Source of the DNA: an uncultured Tenacibaculum sp.
Lineage (GTDB): Bacteria; Bacteroidota; Bacteroidia; Flavobacteriales; Flavobacteriaceae
Direction: 5' to 3'
Assembly (NCBI GenBank): GCA_947504185.1
Contig: CANNGJ010000013.1
Span: 22,242 to 86,241 of the forward strand
Length of the DNA: 64,000 nt
The notes beneath the pieces are model-generated. The model worked only from the letters and a program-made list of their open reading frames with translations. It did not search any database and was not told the origin of the DNA. Position 1 is the stretch's first letter. Each line of letters opens with the position of its first letter. The position numbers and the translations under genes were made by a program. Below, in pieces: positions 18,795-29,028 of the stretch.

Positions 18795-19190
18795 ATGGAA
18801 CTACACCTTAAAATTATAGGAACTCTTTTATCATTATTGGCTTTTATACATATTGGTTTTCCAAAATATTTTAATTGGAAAACAGAATTAAAATCTTTGA
18901 GTTTGATAAATAAACAAATGATGGCAGTTCATACATTTTTTATTGCATTGGTTGTTTTTTTAATTGGTTTACTATGTTTAACTTCTTCAAATGAATTGGT
19001 TCATACAAGTTTAGGAAAGAAAATTTCTTTGGGATTAGGTGTTTTTTGGATTTTAAGGTTAGTATTTCAACTCTTTGTGTATTCTCCAAAATTATGGAAA
19101 GGGAAAAAATTTGAAACAACGATGCATATAGTGTTCACTTTTTTTTGGATATACATGAGTACATTATTTTTCATGATTTATTTAAAATAA
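18795..19190 (+). CDS. Small four-helix membrane protein of the DUF2071 operon
   Basis: The 131-residue protein has four hydrophobic segments (about 5-20, 42-62, 76-95, 108-128). No signal peptide, cofactor site or catalytic motif is visible and the family is not recognised. It starts six bases after the methyltransferase-like gene and ends six bases before the second DUF2071 gene, so it belongs to the same transcript. Confidence 0.78.
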   Translation: MELHLKIIGTLLSLLAFIHIGFPKYFNWKTELKSLSLINKQMMAVHTFFIALVVFLIGLLCLTSSNELVHTSLGKKISLGLGVFWILRLVFQLFVYSPKLWKGKKFETTMHIVFTFFWIYMSTLFFMIYLK

Positions 19191-19196
19191 ACAAGT

Positions 19197-19907
19197 ATGA
19201 GTTTCTTAACAGCAGAATGGCGAAAATTAGTAATGGTTAATTACGAGGTAGATCCATCAATTTTAAAACCGTATGTTCCTTACGGAACAGAACTAGATTT
19301 TTTCAAAGATAAATGCTATGTAAGTTTAGTTGGTTTTATGTTTTTAAATACAAAATTATTAGGTTTTAAAATTCCGTTTCATAGAAATTTTGAAGAAGTA
19401 AATCTTCGTTTTTATGTAAAACGAAAGACGGATAATGGCTATAAAAGAGGTGTCGTCTTTATAAAAGAAATTGTGCCAAAACCTGCAATTACATTTGTAG
19501 CTAATACTTTTTATAATGAGAATTACGAAACCTTACCAATGAAGCATTCTTGGAATGTAAATGAAGAAGGTTTAAAAGTAAAGTATCAATGGAAAAAGAA
19601 TAAAAACTGGAATTTAATAGAAATTGATGTTGAAAATTCAACGAATGAAATACAAGAAAATTCAGTAATAGAATTTATATCAGAACATTATTGGGGTTAT
19701 GCAAAAGAAACTAAAAGTAGAACTACAGAATATGAAGTAAAACACCCAAAATGGAAATACTATTCAATAAAAAATTATACCATTTTAGTAGACTTTGAGT
19801 CGAATTATGGTGCTGATTTTAGCTTTTTAAATTCAAGAAATCCAAATTCGGTAATGCTTTTAGAAGGCTCTGAAATTTCTGTAGAGAATAAAAAGATTAT
19901 AAAATAG
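19197..19907 (+). CDS. DUF2071 family protein, second copy
   Basis: The 236-residue protein starts with FLTAEWRKLVMVNYEVDPSI, and PYVPYGTELDFFKDKCYVSLVGFMF follows. This is the classical DUF2071 (YqjF-like) N-terminus. VNLRFYVKRK and RGVVFIKEIVPKPAITFVANTFYNE follow in family order. It is clearly diverged from the 245-residue copy at the front of the operon, so they probably act as two distinct components. A strong terminator follows. Confidence 0.85.
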   Translation: MSFLTAEWRKLVMVNYEVDPSILKPYVPYGTELDFFKDKCYVSLVGFMFLNTKLLGFKIPFHRNFEEVNLRFYVKRKTDNGYKRGVVFIKEIVPKPAITFVANTFYNENYETLPMKHSWNVNEEGLKVKYQWKKNKNWNLIEIDVENSTNEIQENSVIEFISEHYWGYAKETKSRTTEYEVKHPKWKYYSIKNYTILVDFESNYGADFSFLNSRNPNSVMLLEGSEISVENKKIIK

Positions 19908-19933
19908 ATTTATAGGGAAATTGCTAAAAAAGA

Positions 19934-19960
19934 AAATCTGCACAGATTCTGTGCAGATTT
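19934..19960. terminator. Bidirectional terminator between the DUF2071 operon and icmF
   Basis: AAATCTGCACAGA and TCTGTGCAGATTT are perfect complements around one central base, flanked by A- and T-rich tracts. It serves two convergent units. Confidence 0.85.
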
Positions 19961-19985
19961 ATTATTTATATGCAAACATTGTTTG

Positions 19986-22900
19986 CTACATATTCCTTCT
20001 ATATTGTCCACCTACTTTAAATAAAGATTCGGTGATTTGACCTAAAGAACAAAATTTTGTTGCTTCCATTAATTTGTCAAATAAGTTTTCATTCTGAACA
20101 GCGGCTTCTTGTAAAATAGCTAATTGTTCTTGCACTTTTCCGTCGTTGGCTTTGTTCAATAATTCTTTAGTTTTTATTTGAAATTGTTTTTCTTCTTCCG
20201 TTGCTCTGATTACTTCTGCAGGTTGAACTGTTGGAGATCCTTTAGAACTTAAGAAGGTGTTAACACCAATAATTGGGAACTCTCCTGTATGTTTTAACGT
20301 TTCATAATACAAACTTTCTTCTTGTATTTTAGAACGTTGATACATGGTTTCCATAGCTCCTAAAACGCCTCCACGTTCTGTAATTCTATCAAACTCTTGT
20401 AATACAGCTTCTTCTACTAAATCGGTTAATTCTTCAATAATAAATGCACCTTGAATCGGATTTTCATTTTTAGCCAATCCTAATTCTTTGTTGATAATCA
20501 ACTGAATTGCCATCGCTCTACGTACTGATTCTTCTGTAGGTGTAGTAATAGCTTCATCATATGCATTGGTATGTAAAGAATTACAGTTATCGTTAATTGC
20601 GTATAAAGCCTGAAGTGTTGTACGAATGTCGTTAAAATCAATTTCTTGTGCGTGTAAAGAACGACCAGAAGTTTGAATGTGGTATTTTAACATTTGCGCT
20701 CTTGGATTTGCTCCGTATTTGTGCTTCATCGCTTTAGCCCAAATTTTACGCGCAACTCTACCTATTACAGAATATTCTGGGTCAATTCCGTTTGAGAAAA
20801 AGAAGGATAAGTTTGGTCCAAACTTATTAATATCCATTCCTCTAGATAAATAGTATTCGACATAGGTGAATCCGTTTGCTAAAGTCAATGCTAGTTGAGT
20901 AATTGGATTTGCCCCTGCTTCTGCGATATGATATCCAGATATAGAAACTGAATAAAAATTACGGACTTGTTTGTTTATGAAATATTCTTGTACATCTCCC
21001 ATTAAACGCAATGCGAATTCTGTTGAGAAAATACAAGTATTTTGCGCTTGATCTTCTTTTAAAATATCAGCCTGTACAGTACCACGAACTTGTGCTAAGG
21101 TAGTGGCTTTAATTTCGGCATATACATCGGCAGGTAAAACCATATCACCAGTTAAACCTAATAGCATTAAACCTAACCCGTTGTTTCCTTCAGGTAAACC
21201 ACCTTGGTAAACAGGTCTGTCTAATCCTTTAGAATCGTAAACTTCTTTAAATTTAGCTTCAACTTGTTTTTCTAATTTATTTTCTTTGATGTATTTCTCA
21301 CAATTCTGATCGATAGCTGCATTCATAAAGAATCCTAATAACATAGGAGCTGGACCATTAATTGTCATTGACACTGAAGTCATAGGGTGACTTAAATCGA
21401 AACCTGAGTATAATTTTTTAGCATCATCTAAACAGCAAATAGACACTCCTGCATTACCAATTTTACCGTAAATGTCAGGTCGATGCCCAGGGTCATTACC
21501 ATATAAAGTAACTGAATCAAAAGCTGTAGATAAACGTTTTGCTGGCATTCCTAAACTTACGTAGTGAAAACGTCTGTTGGTTCTTTCCGGACCTCCTTCA
21601 CCAGCAAACATTCTTGTTGGGTCTTCACCAGTACGTTTAAAGGGATATAATCCAGAAGCATATGGGAATTCTCCCGGAACATTTTCTTGTAAATTCCAAC
21701 GTAATAAATCTCCCCAAGCTTGATATTTAGGTAAAGCTACTTTTGGGATTTGTGAATGTGAAAGAGACTCAGTATGAGTTGCTATTTTAATTTCTTTATC
21801 ACGTACTTTAAACGTGTAAATTGGGTTTTTGTATTTCTGAACTTTCTCTTGCCAGTTTAAAATAACTTCCCAGTTATGGTTGTCAAGATTTAGTTTTACT
21901 TTGTCAAATTGAGCAATTAATAACTTTACGAAATCTTGTTCATCATTTTGAACTTGTTTCAGAATCTCATCTTCATTTAAACCAGTTTTAATAATTTCAA
22001 CTGGCGAATTTGTTATTGATTCTATAGTTTGGTGAATACCATATAGTTTTTGAGCAACAATAACTTGGTCATCTACCTTTTTATCATAAGCTCTATTGTT
22101 TTCTGAGATTTCAGATAAATAACGAACTCTACTCGGTGGAATTACAAATATCTTTTCAGACATTTCTTTGGTAATTTCCATATTTGATTTCAAATCAGCT
22201 CCTGTTTTTTCAACCAACTTATCCATAATACGTTTGTACAACGTATTCATTCCAGGATCGTTAAATTGAGAAGCAATCGTACCAAAAACAGGCATATCAT
22301 CCATATGAACATCCCAAAGATTATTGTTACGCATGTATTGTTTCTTTACATCGCGAATAGCATCTAAAGCACCACGCTTGTCAAATTTATTGATGGCAAC
22401 TAAATCAGCAAAATCTAACATGTCGATTTTTTCTAATTGAGTAGCAGCACCAAATTCTGGAGTCATTACATATAATGAAGTATCAGAATGCTCTATAATT
22501 TCTGTATCAGATTGTCCGATACCAGAAGTTTCTAATATGATTAAATCAAACTCAGCAGCTTTTAAAACTTCTACAGCTTCGTTTACATATTTAGATAAGG
22601 CTAAATTCGATTGACGAGTAGCTAAAGAACGCATATATACACGTTCGTCATTAATAGCATTCATACGAATACGGTCGCCTAATAATGCACCACCTGTTTT
22701 ACGTTTAGATGGATCTACAGAAATTAATCCAATAGTTTTATTTGGGAAGTCGATTAAAAAGCGACGAACTAACTCATCTACTAAACTCGATTTACCAGCA
22801 CCTCCAGTACCTGTAATACCTAATACAGGAGTTTTAGAATTTTTATTTTTCTCATGAATAATATCTAAACTTTCTTTGGCAATTTCAGGGAAATTTTCAG

Positions 22901-23417
22901 CAGAAGAAATTACACGAGCGATGCTACCAATTTCTTTTTTAGCTAAATGATTTACTTCTCCGTTCAATACATCACCAATTGCAAAATCAGATTGTTGTAC
23001 CAAATCGTTAATCATTCCTTGTAATCCTAATTCACGACCATCATCAGGAGAGTAAATACGTGTAATTCCGTAATCCATTAATTCCTTAATTTCTTCAGGA
23101 AGGATTACTCCGCCACCTCCACCAAATATTTTAATATGTTCTGCACCTTTTTCTTTCAAAAGATCATACATGTATTTAAAATATTCATTGTGTCCACCTT
23201 GGTACGATGTCATTGCAATAGCATTGGCATCTTCTTGAATTGCACAGTTTACTACTTCTTCAACACTTCTATCATGTCCTAAGTGAATAACTTCAACCCC
23301 AGTAGATTGTATAATTCTACGCATTATGTTAATGGCAGCATCGTGTCCATCAAAAAGAGATGCAGCAGTTACAATTCGTACTTTATGTTTTGGTTTATAT
23401 GGTGCTATTTGTTCCAT
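19986..23417 (-). CDS. icmF: Fused isobutyryl-CoA mutase (IcmF type)
   Basis: The 1143-residue protein joins three parts. A B12-binding domain has [11 protein letters not shown] near residues 20-30 and a Gly-rich GGGGGV loop. A G-protein chaperone has Walker [14 protein letters not shown] near residue 202, [17 protein letters not shown] and NKFDKRG. The mutase TIM barrel ends with [14 protein letters not shown] and HTNAYDEAI. By eye, Phe604 (RMFAGEGG) and Gln792 (QAQNTCIF) occupy the positions of methylmalonyl-CoA mutase Tyr89 and Arg207. That swap marks isobutyryl-CoA over methylmalonyl-CoA mutases. The enzyme interconverts isobutyryl- and n-butyryl-CoA with coenzyme B12. It stands alone with convergent terminators. 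Confidence 0.93.
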   Translation of the reverse strand: MEQIAPYKPKHKVRIVTAASLFDGHDAAINIMRRIIQSTGVEVIHLGHDRSVEEVVNCAIQEDANAIAMTSYQGGHNEYFKYMYDLLKEKGAEHIKIFGGGGGVILPEEIKELMDYGITRIYSPDDGRELGLQGMINDLVQQSDFAIGDVLNGEVNHLAKKEIGSIARVISSAENFPEIAKESLDIIHEKNKNSKTPVLGITGTGGAGKSSLVDELVRRFLIDFPNKTIGLISVDPSKRKTGGALLGDRIRMNAINDERVYMRSLATRQSNLALSKYVNEAVEVLKAAEFDLIILETSGIGQSDTEIIEHSDTSLYVMTPEFGAATQLEKIDMLDFADLVAINKFDKRGALDAIRDVKKQYMRNNNLWDVHMDDMPVFGTIASQFNDPGMNTLYKRIMDKLVEKTGADLKSNMEITKEMSEKIFVIPPSRVRYLSEISENNRAYDKKVDDQVIVAQKLYGIHQTIESITNSPVEIIKTGLNEDEILKQVQNDEQDFVKLLIAQFDKVKLNLDNHNWEVILNWQEKVQKYKNPIYTFKVRDKEIKIATHTESLSHSQIPKVALPKYQAWGDLLRWNLQENVPGEFPYASGLYPFKRTGEDPTRMFAGEGGPERTNRRFHYVSLGMPAKRLSTAFDSVTLYGNDPGHRPDIYGKIGNAGVSICCLDDAKKLYSGFDLSHPMTSVSMTINGPAPMLLGFFMNAAIDQNCEKYIKENKLEKQVEAKFKEVYDSKGLDRPVYQGGLPEGNNGLGLMLLGLTGDMVLPADVYAEIKATTLAQVRGTVQADILKEDQAQNTCIFSTEFALRLMGDVQEYFINKQVRNFYSVSISGYHIAEAGANPITQLALTLANGFTYVEYYLSRGMDINKFGPNLSFFFSNGIDPEYSVIGRVARKIWAKAMKHKYGANPRAQMLKYHIQTSGRSLHAQEIDFNDIRTTLQALYAINDNCNSLHTNAYDEAITTPTEESVRRAMAIQLIINKELGLAKNENPIQGAFIIEELTDLVEEAVLQEFDRITERGGVLGAMETMYQRSKIQEESLYYETLKHTGEFPIIGVNTFLSSKGSPTVQPAEVIRATEEEKQFQIKTKELLNKANDGKVQEQLAILQEAAVQNENLFDKLMEATKFCSLGQITESLFKVGGQYRRNM

Positions 23418-23487
23418 TCGTAAATTTTAAAGAAAATTGGGTGTGCAATTTACGAATTTCTTAAAAGATATAAGAATTCTTTAGAGA

Positions 23488-23811
23488 TTATAAATAGTTA
23501 AGAAAAGTCCAAAACTTTCTCTTCTCTAAATAATATAGATTATTTTCATTCATATATGCTTCACGCTCAAAGCTTAAGTTTTTATATGCAAGAAAACCGT
23601 TTTTGTATTTGATAAGCTTAATAGACCATTCAAGTCCATAAAAAAGATAAAAGAAAATGATCAACAACTCTTGTTGCTGCTTTAAATGAATCTTTTCATG
23701 ATTTATTAGTTCTGCATTGTGCTTTAAATCTTTTCGTTTTAAAAAGATAAAAGGAAATAAAGTTAAGCCTACAAAGCCTTTAGGAACGATATGTTTAGAA
23801 ATTAAAATCAT
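23488..23811 (-). CDS. Small membrane protein with an HExxH motif
   Basis: The 107-residue protein has the motif NHEKIHLKQQQELL near residue 38, immediately before a hydrophobic segment (IIFFYLFYGLEWSI), and FEREAY near residue 82. HExxH followed by a Glu in an ER-type helix is the geometry of small membrane gluzincins such as BlaR1/M56-like peptidases, but at 107 residues it is far shorter. The function is unproven. It has its own short upstream region and lies downstream of the LysR gene on the same strand. Confidence 0.75.
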   Translation of the reverse strand: MILISKHIVPKGFVGLTLFPFIFLKRKDLKHNAELINHEKIHLKQQQELLIIFFYLFYGLEWSIKLIKYKNGFLAYKNLSFEREAYMNENNLYYLEKRKFWTFLNYL

Positions 23812-23866
23812 AGAAATTACGATGTAAAAATAACCATTTCTATTTAAGTGTTATTTATACCGAGTT

Positions 23867-24751
23867 TTATGAGTTGATTTTTTCTAAAAGTGAAGCTAAT
23901 ATCGGATTTCTATTATTCTTGTCCCAAACTACTGATAAAGTAGTTCTTTGTGATATGTTGTTGAGCTCTATAAATTTTACATTCATGTCATATCCTTTTT
24001 GTAATGATTTAGGTACAATAGATAAACCAAAGCCATTTTCAACAAGTTTGTATATAGAAGCAGCATGAATCGTGTTATGAGAAACTATAGGAGTAAAATT
24101 ATGCTCATTAAAAATCTGCATTATTTTTTCATAATAAGATGGGCTGTAGGATGGATCGAATAAAATAAAAGGTTCATCTTTTAGTTGTTCTAAACTTTTA
24201 AAGGTTGAAGAGTTTATGAAATGATTTTTAGGTAAAACTAAACAAAAAGATTCTTTTAAAATTGGTTTTATAGCTAGACCTCTAGGGACTTTGTCTAAGC
24301 GAACAAAACCTACATCAATATCATGAGATAATAAATTATCAATTTGTTTTTGATTGTCCATTTCTTTTAACCCAAACTGAGCATTTGGATGCTCTTTTTT
24401 AAATTGAATTAACAAGTTGGGAATGATGTCTTGCATAGCGGAACCTACATAGCCAAACTCTAATCTTCCTTGTTTTCCTTCTTGTAATAATTTAGCATAA
24501 TCTAAAATATTATCTAGCTTTTTTAGGTTTCGAGTAAGTTCATTTTTAAGATACACTCCTGCGGGAGTTAATTGCACTTTTCGGTTGTGTCGGATAAATA
24601 ATTGAATGCCTAAATCTTCTTCCATTTGTTTGATTTGTCGGCTTAATCCTGGTTGAGAAATAAACAAACGTTCGGCAGCTTTTCTAAAATGTAAATCTTC
24701 AGCTACTGCTAAAAAATATCGAAAATGTCGTAATTCAATTTGATAACTCAT
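23867..24751 (-). CDS. LysR-family transcriptional regulator
   Basis: The 294-residue protein has the N-terminal winged helix-turn-helix LRHFRYFLAVAEDLHFRKAAERLFISQPGLSRQIKQME and a periplasmic-binding-like effector domain from about residue 90 (LEFGYVGSAM). It is divergent from hutH, with start codons about 80 bases apart. A role in controlling the hut genes is likely but not shown. BenM/CatR-like features are visible, but the effector cannot be predicted. Confidence 0.9.
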   Translation of the reverse strand: MSYQIELRHFRYFLAVAEDLHFRKAAERLFISQPGLSRQIKQMEEDLGIQLFIRHNRKVQLTPAGVYLKNELTRNLKKLDNILDYAKLLQEGKQGRLEFGYVGSAMQDIIPNLLIQFKKEHPNAQFGLKEMDNQKQIDNLLSHDIDVGFVRLDKVPRGLAIKPILKESFCLVLPKNHFINSSTFKSLEQLKDEPFILFDPSYSPSYYEKIMQIFNEHNFTPIVSHNTIHAASIYKLVENGFGLSIVPKSLQKGYDMNVKFIELNNISQRTTLSVVWDKNNRNPILASLLEKINS

Positions 24752-24778
24752 GGTTATTAATTGTTAATAATAATGATA

Positions 24779-24809
24779 TTGTTGGTTATCAAAAATAAAA
24801 ATAACTTTG
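24779..24809 (+). promoter_or_regulatory. Promoter of hutHU
   Basis: TAACTTTG at 24802-24809 is a full -7 match. TTG occurs at 24779-24781 (spacer 20) and 24782-24784 (spacer 17). The predicted transcript begins about 15 bases before the chosen hutH ATG at 24830, which rules out the longer upstream reading frame. Confidence 0.72.
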
Positions 24810-24829
24810 TAAAAAATGAAATAAAAGAC

Positions 24830-26317
24830 ATGTTTAAATACGGAATAGATCAATTAACGGTAGATAAAGTAATTGCCATTGCAGATGGAACTTTAAAAGC
24901 GGAGATTACAGCAGAAGCTCAAGAGAAAGTGAATGTATGTAGGAAGAAAGTAGAAGTAATGGCAAATTCAGATGCTGCTGTTTACGGAATCAATACAGGA
25001 TTTGGGCCTTTATGTGATGTGCAAATTACACCAGAGGAGACTAGTAAGTTACAAGAGAACTTATTAATTACACATGCAGTAGGGGTAGGAAACCCTATAG
25101 ATAAGAAACTTTCTAAAATCATGATGATTTGTAAAGTACAGGCATTATGTCAAGGATTTTCGGGAGTGCGGTTAGAAATGATTAACCGTATAATATATTT
25201 CATAGAGAACGATTTATTGCCAGTAGTTCCTGAACAAGGATCCGTTGGTGCTTCAGGAGATTTAGCGCCTTTATCGCATCTTTTTTTACCATTATTAGGA
25301 GAAGGAGAATTTTGGGTAGGTGATAAAATTGAGCCAGCAAAAGAAGTATTAGCAAAAAACAATTTAGAACCATTAGTGTTAGAGGCTAAAGAAGGTTTAG
25401 GTTTAATTAACGGAACACAATTTATTCTAGCACATGCTATCTTAGGATTGAAAAAAATGGAATATCTATTAAACTTAGCTGATGTTGCAGGAGCTATGAC
25501 TTTAGAAGGCTATTCAGGAAATGTATCGCCATTTAAAGAAGAATTGCATAAAATTCGTCCATTTAAAGGAAATTTAAAAGTAGCTGAGCGCATGCGAATG
25601 TTATTAAAAGATTCTCAAAATGTAGAAGATGCAAGTTTTCCAAGAGTGCAAGATCCGTATTCAATTCGTTGTATGCCACAAGTGCATGGAGCTTCAAGAA
25701 ATGCCTATGCGCATTTAAAAGAATTAGCAGAAATAGAAATGAATTCTGTTACCGATAATCCAATTGTATTAAGTGAAACCGAAGCAATATCTGGAGGTAA
25801 TTTTCATGGCCAACCTTTAGCAATGGCTTTAGACTATGCTTCAATCGCAGCATCTGAATTAGGAAATATTGCAGACAGACGTTGTTATTTATTGTTAGAA
25901 GGAAAGTATGGGTTGCCTAGGTTACTTACTGAAGCAGGAGGATTAAATTCAGGTTTTATGATTCCTCAATACACTACAGCGGCATTGGTGACTGAAAATA
26001 AATCATTGTGTTTCCCGCCGTCGGCAGATAGTGTTCCAACATCATTAGGGCAAGAAGATCATGTTTCTATGGGAAGTATTTCGGGACGTAAATTCAATCA
26101 AATCCTAGGAAATATAGATAAAATATTTGCAATAGAGTTTATGTATGCAGCACAAGCTATGGATTTTAGAAGACCAAATACATTTTCACCTATCATAGAA
26201 GGTAATTTTAAGTTAATTAGAAATAAAGTAGCTAAATTAGAAGAGGATCGTATACTTAAAGATGATATTAATACATTGGTGAATATGGTTAAAAATCAAA
26301 AGTTTAAAGTAGCTTAA
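24830..26317 (+). CDS. hutH: Histidine ammonia-lyase
   Basis: The 495-residue enzyme converts histidine to trans-urocanate and ammonia. The Ala-Ser-Gly triad that cyclises to the MIO cofactor is residues 141-143 in GSVGASGDLAPLSH. YGINTGFGPL, the Tyr of the active site, and FHGQPLAMALDY and QEDHVSMG are family motifs. The frame is open upstream to 24761, but those codons cross the promoter, so the start at 24830 (MFKYGIDQL) is preferred. Phenylalanine or tyrosine ammonia-lyase is an alternative, but hutU follows directly, favouring histidine. Confidence 0.93.
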   Translation: MFKYGIDQLTVDKVIAIADGTLKAEITAEAQEKVNVCRKKVEVMANSDAAVYGINTGFGPLCDVQITPEETSKLQENLLITHAVGVGNPIDKKLSKIMMICKVQALCQGFSGVRLEMINRIIYFIENDLLPVVPEQGSVGASGDLAPLSHLFLPLLGEGEFWVGDKIEPAKEVLAKNNLEPLVLEAKEGLGLINGTQFILAHAILGLKKMEYLLNLADVAGAMTLEGYSGNVSPFKEELHKIRPFKGNLKVAERMRMLLKDSQNVEDASFPRVQDPYSIRCMPQVHGASRNAYAHLKELAEIEMNSVTDNPIVLSETEAISGGNFHGQPLAMALDYASIAASELGNIADRRCYLLLEGKYGLPRLLTEAGGLNSGFMIPQYTTAALVTENKSLCFPPSADSVPTSLGQEDHVSMGSISGRKFNQILGNIDKIFAIEFMYAAQAMDFRRPNTFSPIIEGNFKLIRNKVAKLEEDRILKDDINTLVNMVKNQKFKVA

Positions 26318-26330
26318 AAAAGATAATAAA

Positions 26331-28325
26331 ATGACATTTAAAGAGCAAATAAAACAAGGTATTCCTAACGAGTTACCAGAAATGCCAGTTTACGATTCCT
26401 CGATAAACAGAGCGCCAAAACGTAAAGAAATTTTAACTGCTGAAGAAAAAAAATTAGCGTTAAAAAATGCACTTCGTTATTTTGATAAAAAACACCACGA
26501 AGTTTTATTACCAGAATTTGCTAAGGAATTAGAAGATTACGGTAGAATATATATGTATAGATTTAGACCAACATATAGAATGTATGCAAGAGATATTGCT
26601 GAATATCCAGGTAAATCTGAGCAAGCAAAATCAATTATGTTGATGATTCAGAATAATTTAGATTATGCAGTAGCGCAACATCCTCATGAATTAATTACCT
26701 ATGGAGGAAATGGAGCGGTTTTTTCTAATTGGGCACAATATTTATTAACGATGCAATATTTATCTGAAATGACAGATAAGCAAACGTTAACCATGTATTC
26801 TGGTCATCCAATGGGATTGTTTCCTTCTCATAAAGATGCACCAAGAGTTGTGGTAACAAACGGAATGGTAATTCCTAATTATTCGCAGCCAGACGACTGG
26901 GAAAGAATGAACGCTTTAGGAGTTTCTCAATACGGTCAAATGACTGCGGGGAGTTATATGTACATTGGTCCACAAGGAATTGTACATGGAACAACAATTA
27001 CCGTTTTAAATGGTTTTCGAAAAATTAAAAAAGAACCTAAAGGAAACTTATTTGTAACTGCTGGTTTAGGTGGTATGAGTGGAGCGCAACCAAAAGCAGG
27101 AAATATTGCAGGTTGTATTACGGTGTGTGCTGAGGTAAATCCGAAGATTACGCAAATTCGTTTAGAGCAAGGTTGGATTGATGAAAAAATTACTGATTTA
27201 GATGAATTAGTTGATCGAGTAAAATCAGCAAAAGAAAACAAAGAAACAGTTTCAATCGCTTATTTAGGAAACATTGTTGAGGTTTGGGAAAAGTTTGATG
27301 AAGCGAATGTGCATATCGATTTAGGATCAGATCAAACATCATTACACAATCCATGGGCTGGTGGTTACTATCCGGTTGATATTTCGTTTGAAGATGCTAA
27401 TGAAATGATGGCAAATAAACCTGAATTATTCAAGGAGAAAGTACAAGAAACGTTGCGTCGTCATGCAAAAGCAATAAACAAGCACACAGCAAAAGGAACG
27501 TATTTCTTTGATTATGGAAATGCATTTTTGTTAGAAGCAAGTAGAGCAGGAGCAAATGTAATGGCAGAGAACCCTACCATTGGTAGAGAGTTTAAATACC
27601 CATCTTATGTACAGGATATCATGGGGCCAATGTGTTTTGATTATGGTTTTGGACCATTCCGTTGGGTTTGTACTTCAGGGGATCCGAAAGATTTAGCTAA
27701 AACAGATGCGATTGCTTGTAAAGTATTAGAAAAAATAAAAAAGAACTCACCAGAGGAGATTCAGCAACAAATGGCTGATAATATTCAGTGGATTAAAGGA
27801 GCGCAAGAAAATAAATTAGTAGTAGGTTCACAAGCACGTATTTTATACGCAGATGCTGAAGGACGTATGAAAATTGCTGAAGCTTTTAATAAAGCCATTA
27901 AAAAAGGTAAAATAGGAAATGTAGTATTAGGACGTGATCATCATGATGTATCTGGAACGGATTCACCGTATCGTGAAACATCAAATATTTATGATGGTTC
28001 TCGTTATACTGCTGATATGGCTATTCATAATGTAATCGGAGATAGTTTTAGAGGAGCTACTTGGGTCTCAATCCACAATGGTGGTGGAGTAGGTTGGGGA
28101 GAAGTTATTAATGGAGGATTTGGCATGCTTCTTGATGGTTCTAAAGATGCATCAAGACGCTTAAAATCAATGCTTTTCTGGGATGTGAATAACGGAATTT
28201 CACGACGTAGTTGGGCAAGAAATGAAGGAGCAGTATTTGCTATTAAAAGAGCAATGAAAACTGAAAAGAAATTAAAAGTAACAGTTCCTAATTTAGTGGA
28301 TGATGCATTGTTAGATAATGTATAA
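26331..28325 (+). CDS. hutU: Urocanate hydratase
   Basis: The 664-residue NAD-dependent enzyme hydrates urocanate to imidazolonepropionate. YGGNGAVFSNWAQY, TMYSGHPMGLFPSH, GQMTAGSYMYIGPQGIVHGTT, TAGLGGMSGAQPKA (NAD site) and GRDHHDVSGTDSPYRET are clear urocanase motifs. It is longer than the roughly 555-residue E. coli-type enzymes and fits the long urocanase form. It starts 14 bases after hutH. The later pathway genes hutI and hutG are not in this window. Confidence 0.94.
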   Translation: MTFKEQIKQGIPNELPEMPVYDSSINRAPKRKEILTAEEKKLALKNALRYFDKKHHEVLLPEFAKELEDYGRIYMYRFRPTYRMYARDIAEYPGKSEQAKSIMLMIQNNLDYAVAQHPHELITYGGNGAVFSNWAQYLLTMQYLSEMTDKQTLTMYSGHPMGLFPSHKDAPRVVVTNGMVIPNYSQPDDWERMNALGVSQYGQMTAGSYMYIGPQGIVHGTTITVLNGFRKIKKEPKGNLFVTAGLGGMSGAQPKAGNIAGCITVCAEVNPKITQIRLEQGWIDEKITDLDELVDRVKSAKENKETVSIAYLGNIVEVWEKFDEANVHIDLGSDQTSLHNPWAGGYYPVDISFEDANEMMANKPELFKEKVQETLRRHAKAINKHTAKGTYFFDYGNAFLLEASRAGANVMAENPTIGREFKYPSYVQDIMGPMCFDYGFGPFRWVCTSGDPKDLAKTDAIACKVLEKIKKNSPEEIQQQMADNIQWIKGAQENKLVVGSQARILYADAEGRMKIAEAFNKAIKKGKIGNVVLGRDHHDVSGTDSPYRETSNIYDGSRYTADMAIHNVIGDSFRGATWVSIHNGGGVGWGEVINGGFGMLLDGSKDASRRLKSMLFWDVNNGISRRSWARNEGAVFAIKRAMKTEKKLKVTVPNLVDDALLDNV

Positions 28326-28336
28326 ACCCTAAGAAA

Positions 28337-28882
28337 ATGAAAATAACGAAATTACTTTTTTTACCAATTATTACTTTGTTGATGATTTCTTGTAGCTCTA
28401 TACGAGTGGCAACAGATTATGATACAAAAGCAGATTTTAATCAATACAAAACATTTGCGTTTTACAAAACGGGAATAGATAAGGCATCTATTTCTGATTT
28501 AGATAAAAAACGAATTATGCGTGCTGTTGAATCTGAATTATTAGCAAAAGGAATGACAAAATCATCTACGCCAGATGTATTGGTTAGTCTTTTTACAAAG
28601 AGTAGAGAACGAGTTAATATTACCGATAACAATTGGGGATATGGTTATGGTTGGGGCTGGAATCCATGGATGTGGAACGGAGCTAATCGTTTAAATGTAA
28701 ACCAATATACTGAAGGTACTTTGTTTATAGATATTCTAGATGCTAAAAAGAAAGAATTAGTATGGCAAGGAATTGGTACTGGAGCTTTAAAAATGAGTAA
28801 TGTAGAGAAAAGAGAAGCTCGTATAAAAGAATTTGTTGGAGAAATAATGTCGAAATACCCTCCAGGAAGCGAGAAAAAGTAA
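28337..28882 (+). CDS. DUF4136 lipoprotein
   Basis: The 181-residue protein has a lipoprotein signal ending LLMISC (Cys near residue 19) and the DUF4136 pattern VATDYDTKADFNQYKTFAFY, ending with FVGEIMSKYPPGS. A Gly/Trp-rich stretch (YGYGWGWNPWMW) lies in the middle. Its function is unknown; homologues are outer-membrane lipoproteins. It starts 12 bases after hutU and may be read through, though it is not obviously linked to histidine use. Confidence 0.85.
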   Translation: MKITKLLFLPIITLLMISCSSIRVATDYDTKADFNQYKTFAFYKTGIDKASISDLDKKRIMRAVESELLAKGMTKSSTPDVLVSLFTKSRERVNITDNNWGYGYGWGWNPWMWNGANRLNVNQYTEGTLFIDILDAKKKELVWQGIGTGALKMSNVEKREARIKEFVGEIMSKYPPGSEKK

Positions 28883-28905
28883 TTTTAAAGAATATTTAGA
28901 TTATA

Positions 28906-28942
28906 AAAAAACGTCAAGCTAATTTTAAGCTTGACGTTTTTT
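28906..28942 (+). terminator. Intrinsic terminator after the DUF4136 gene
   Basis: AAAAACGTCAAGCT / AGCTTGACGTTTTT is a perfect 14-pair stem with a short loop and T tail. Confidence 0.88.
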
Positions 28943-29028
28943 ATTAAAAAATGTTAAAAAAAATGTAACGAATTGCTTTTTTTTTCATCTGATAGTCAAT
29001 TAATAAAATCAACAAAAATCAAAATACT

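Noticed and set aside
19986..23417. Plain methylmalonyl-CoA mutase
   Set aside because: Single-chain B12, G-protein and mutase domains with Phe and Gln at the substrate positions indicate the IcmF type.
24761..24829. Open frame extending hutH by 23 codons upstream
   Set aside because: It crosses the TTG-TAACTTTG promoter and would not be transcribed; the family start is MFKYGIDQL.
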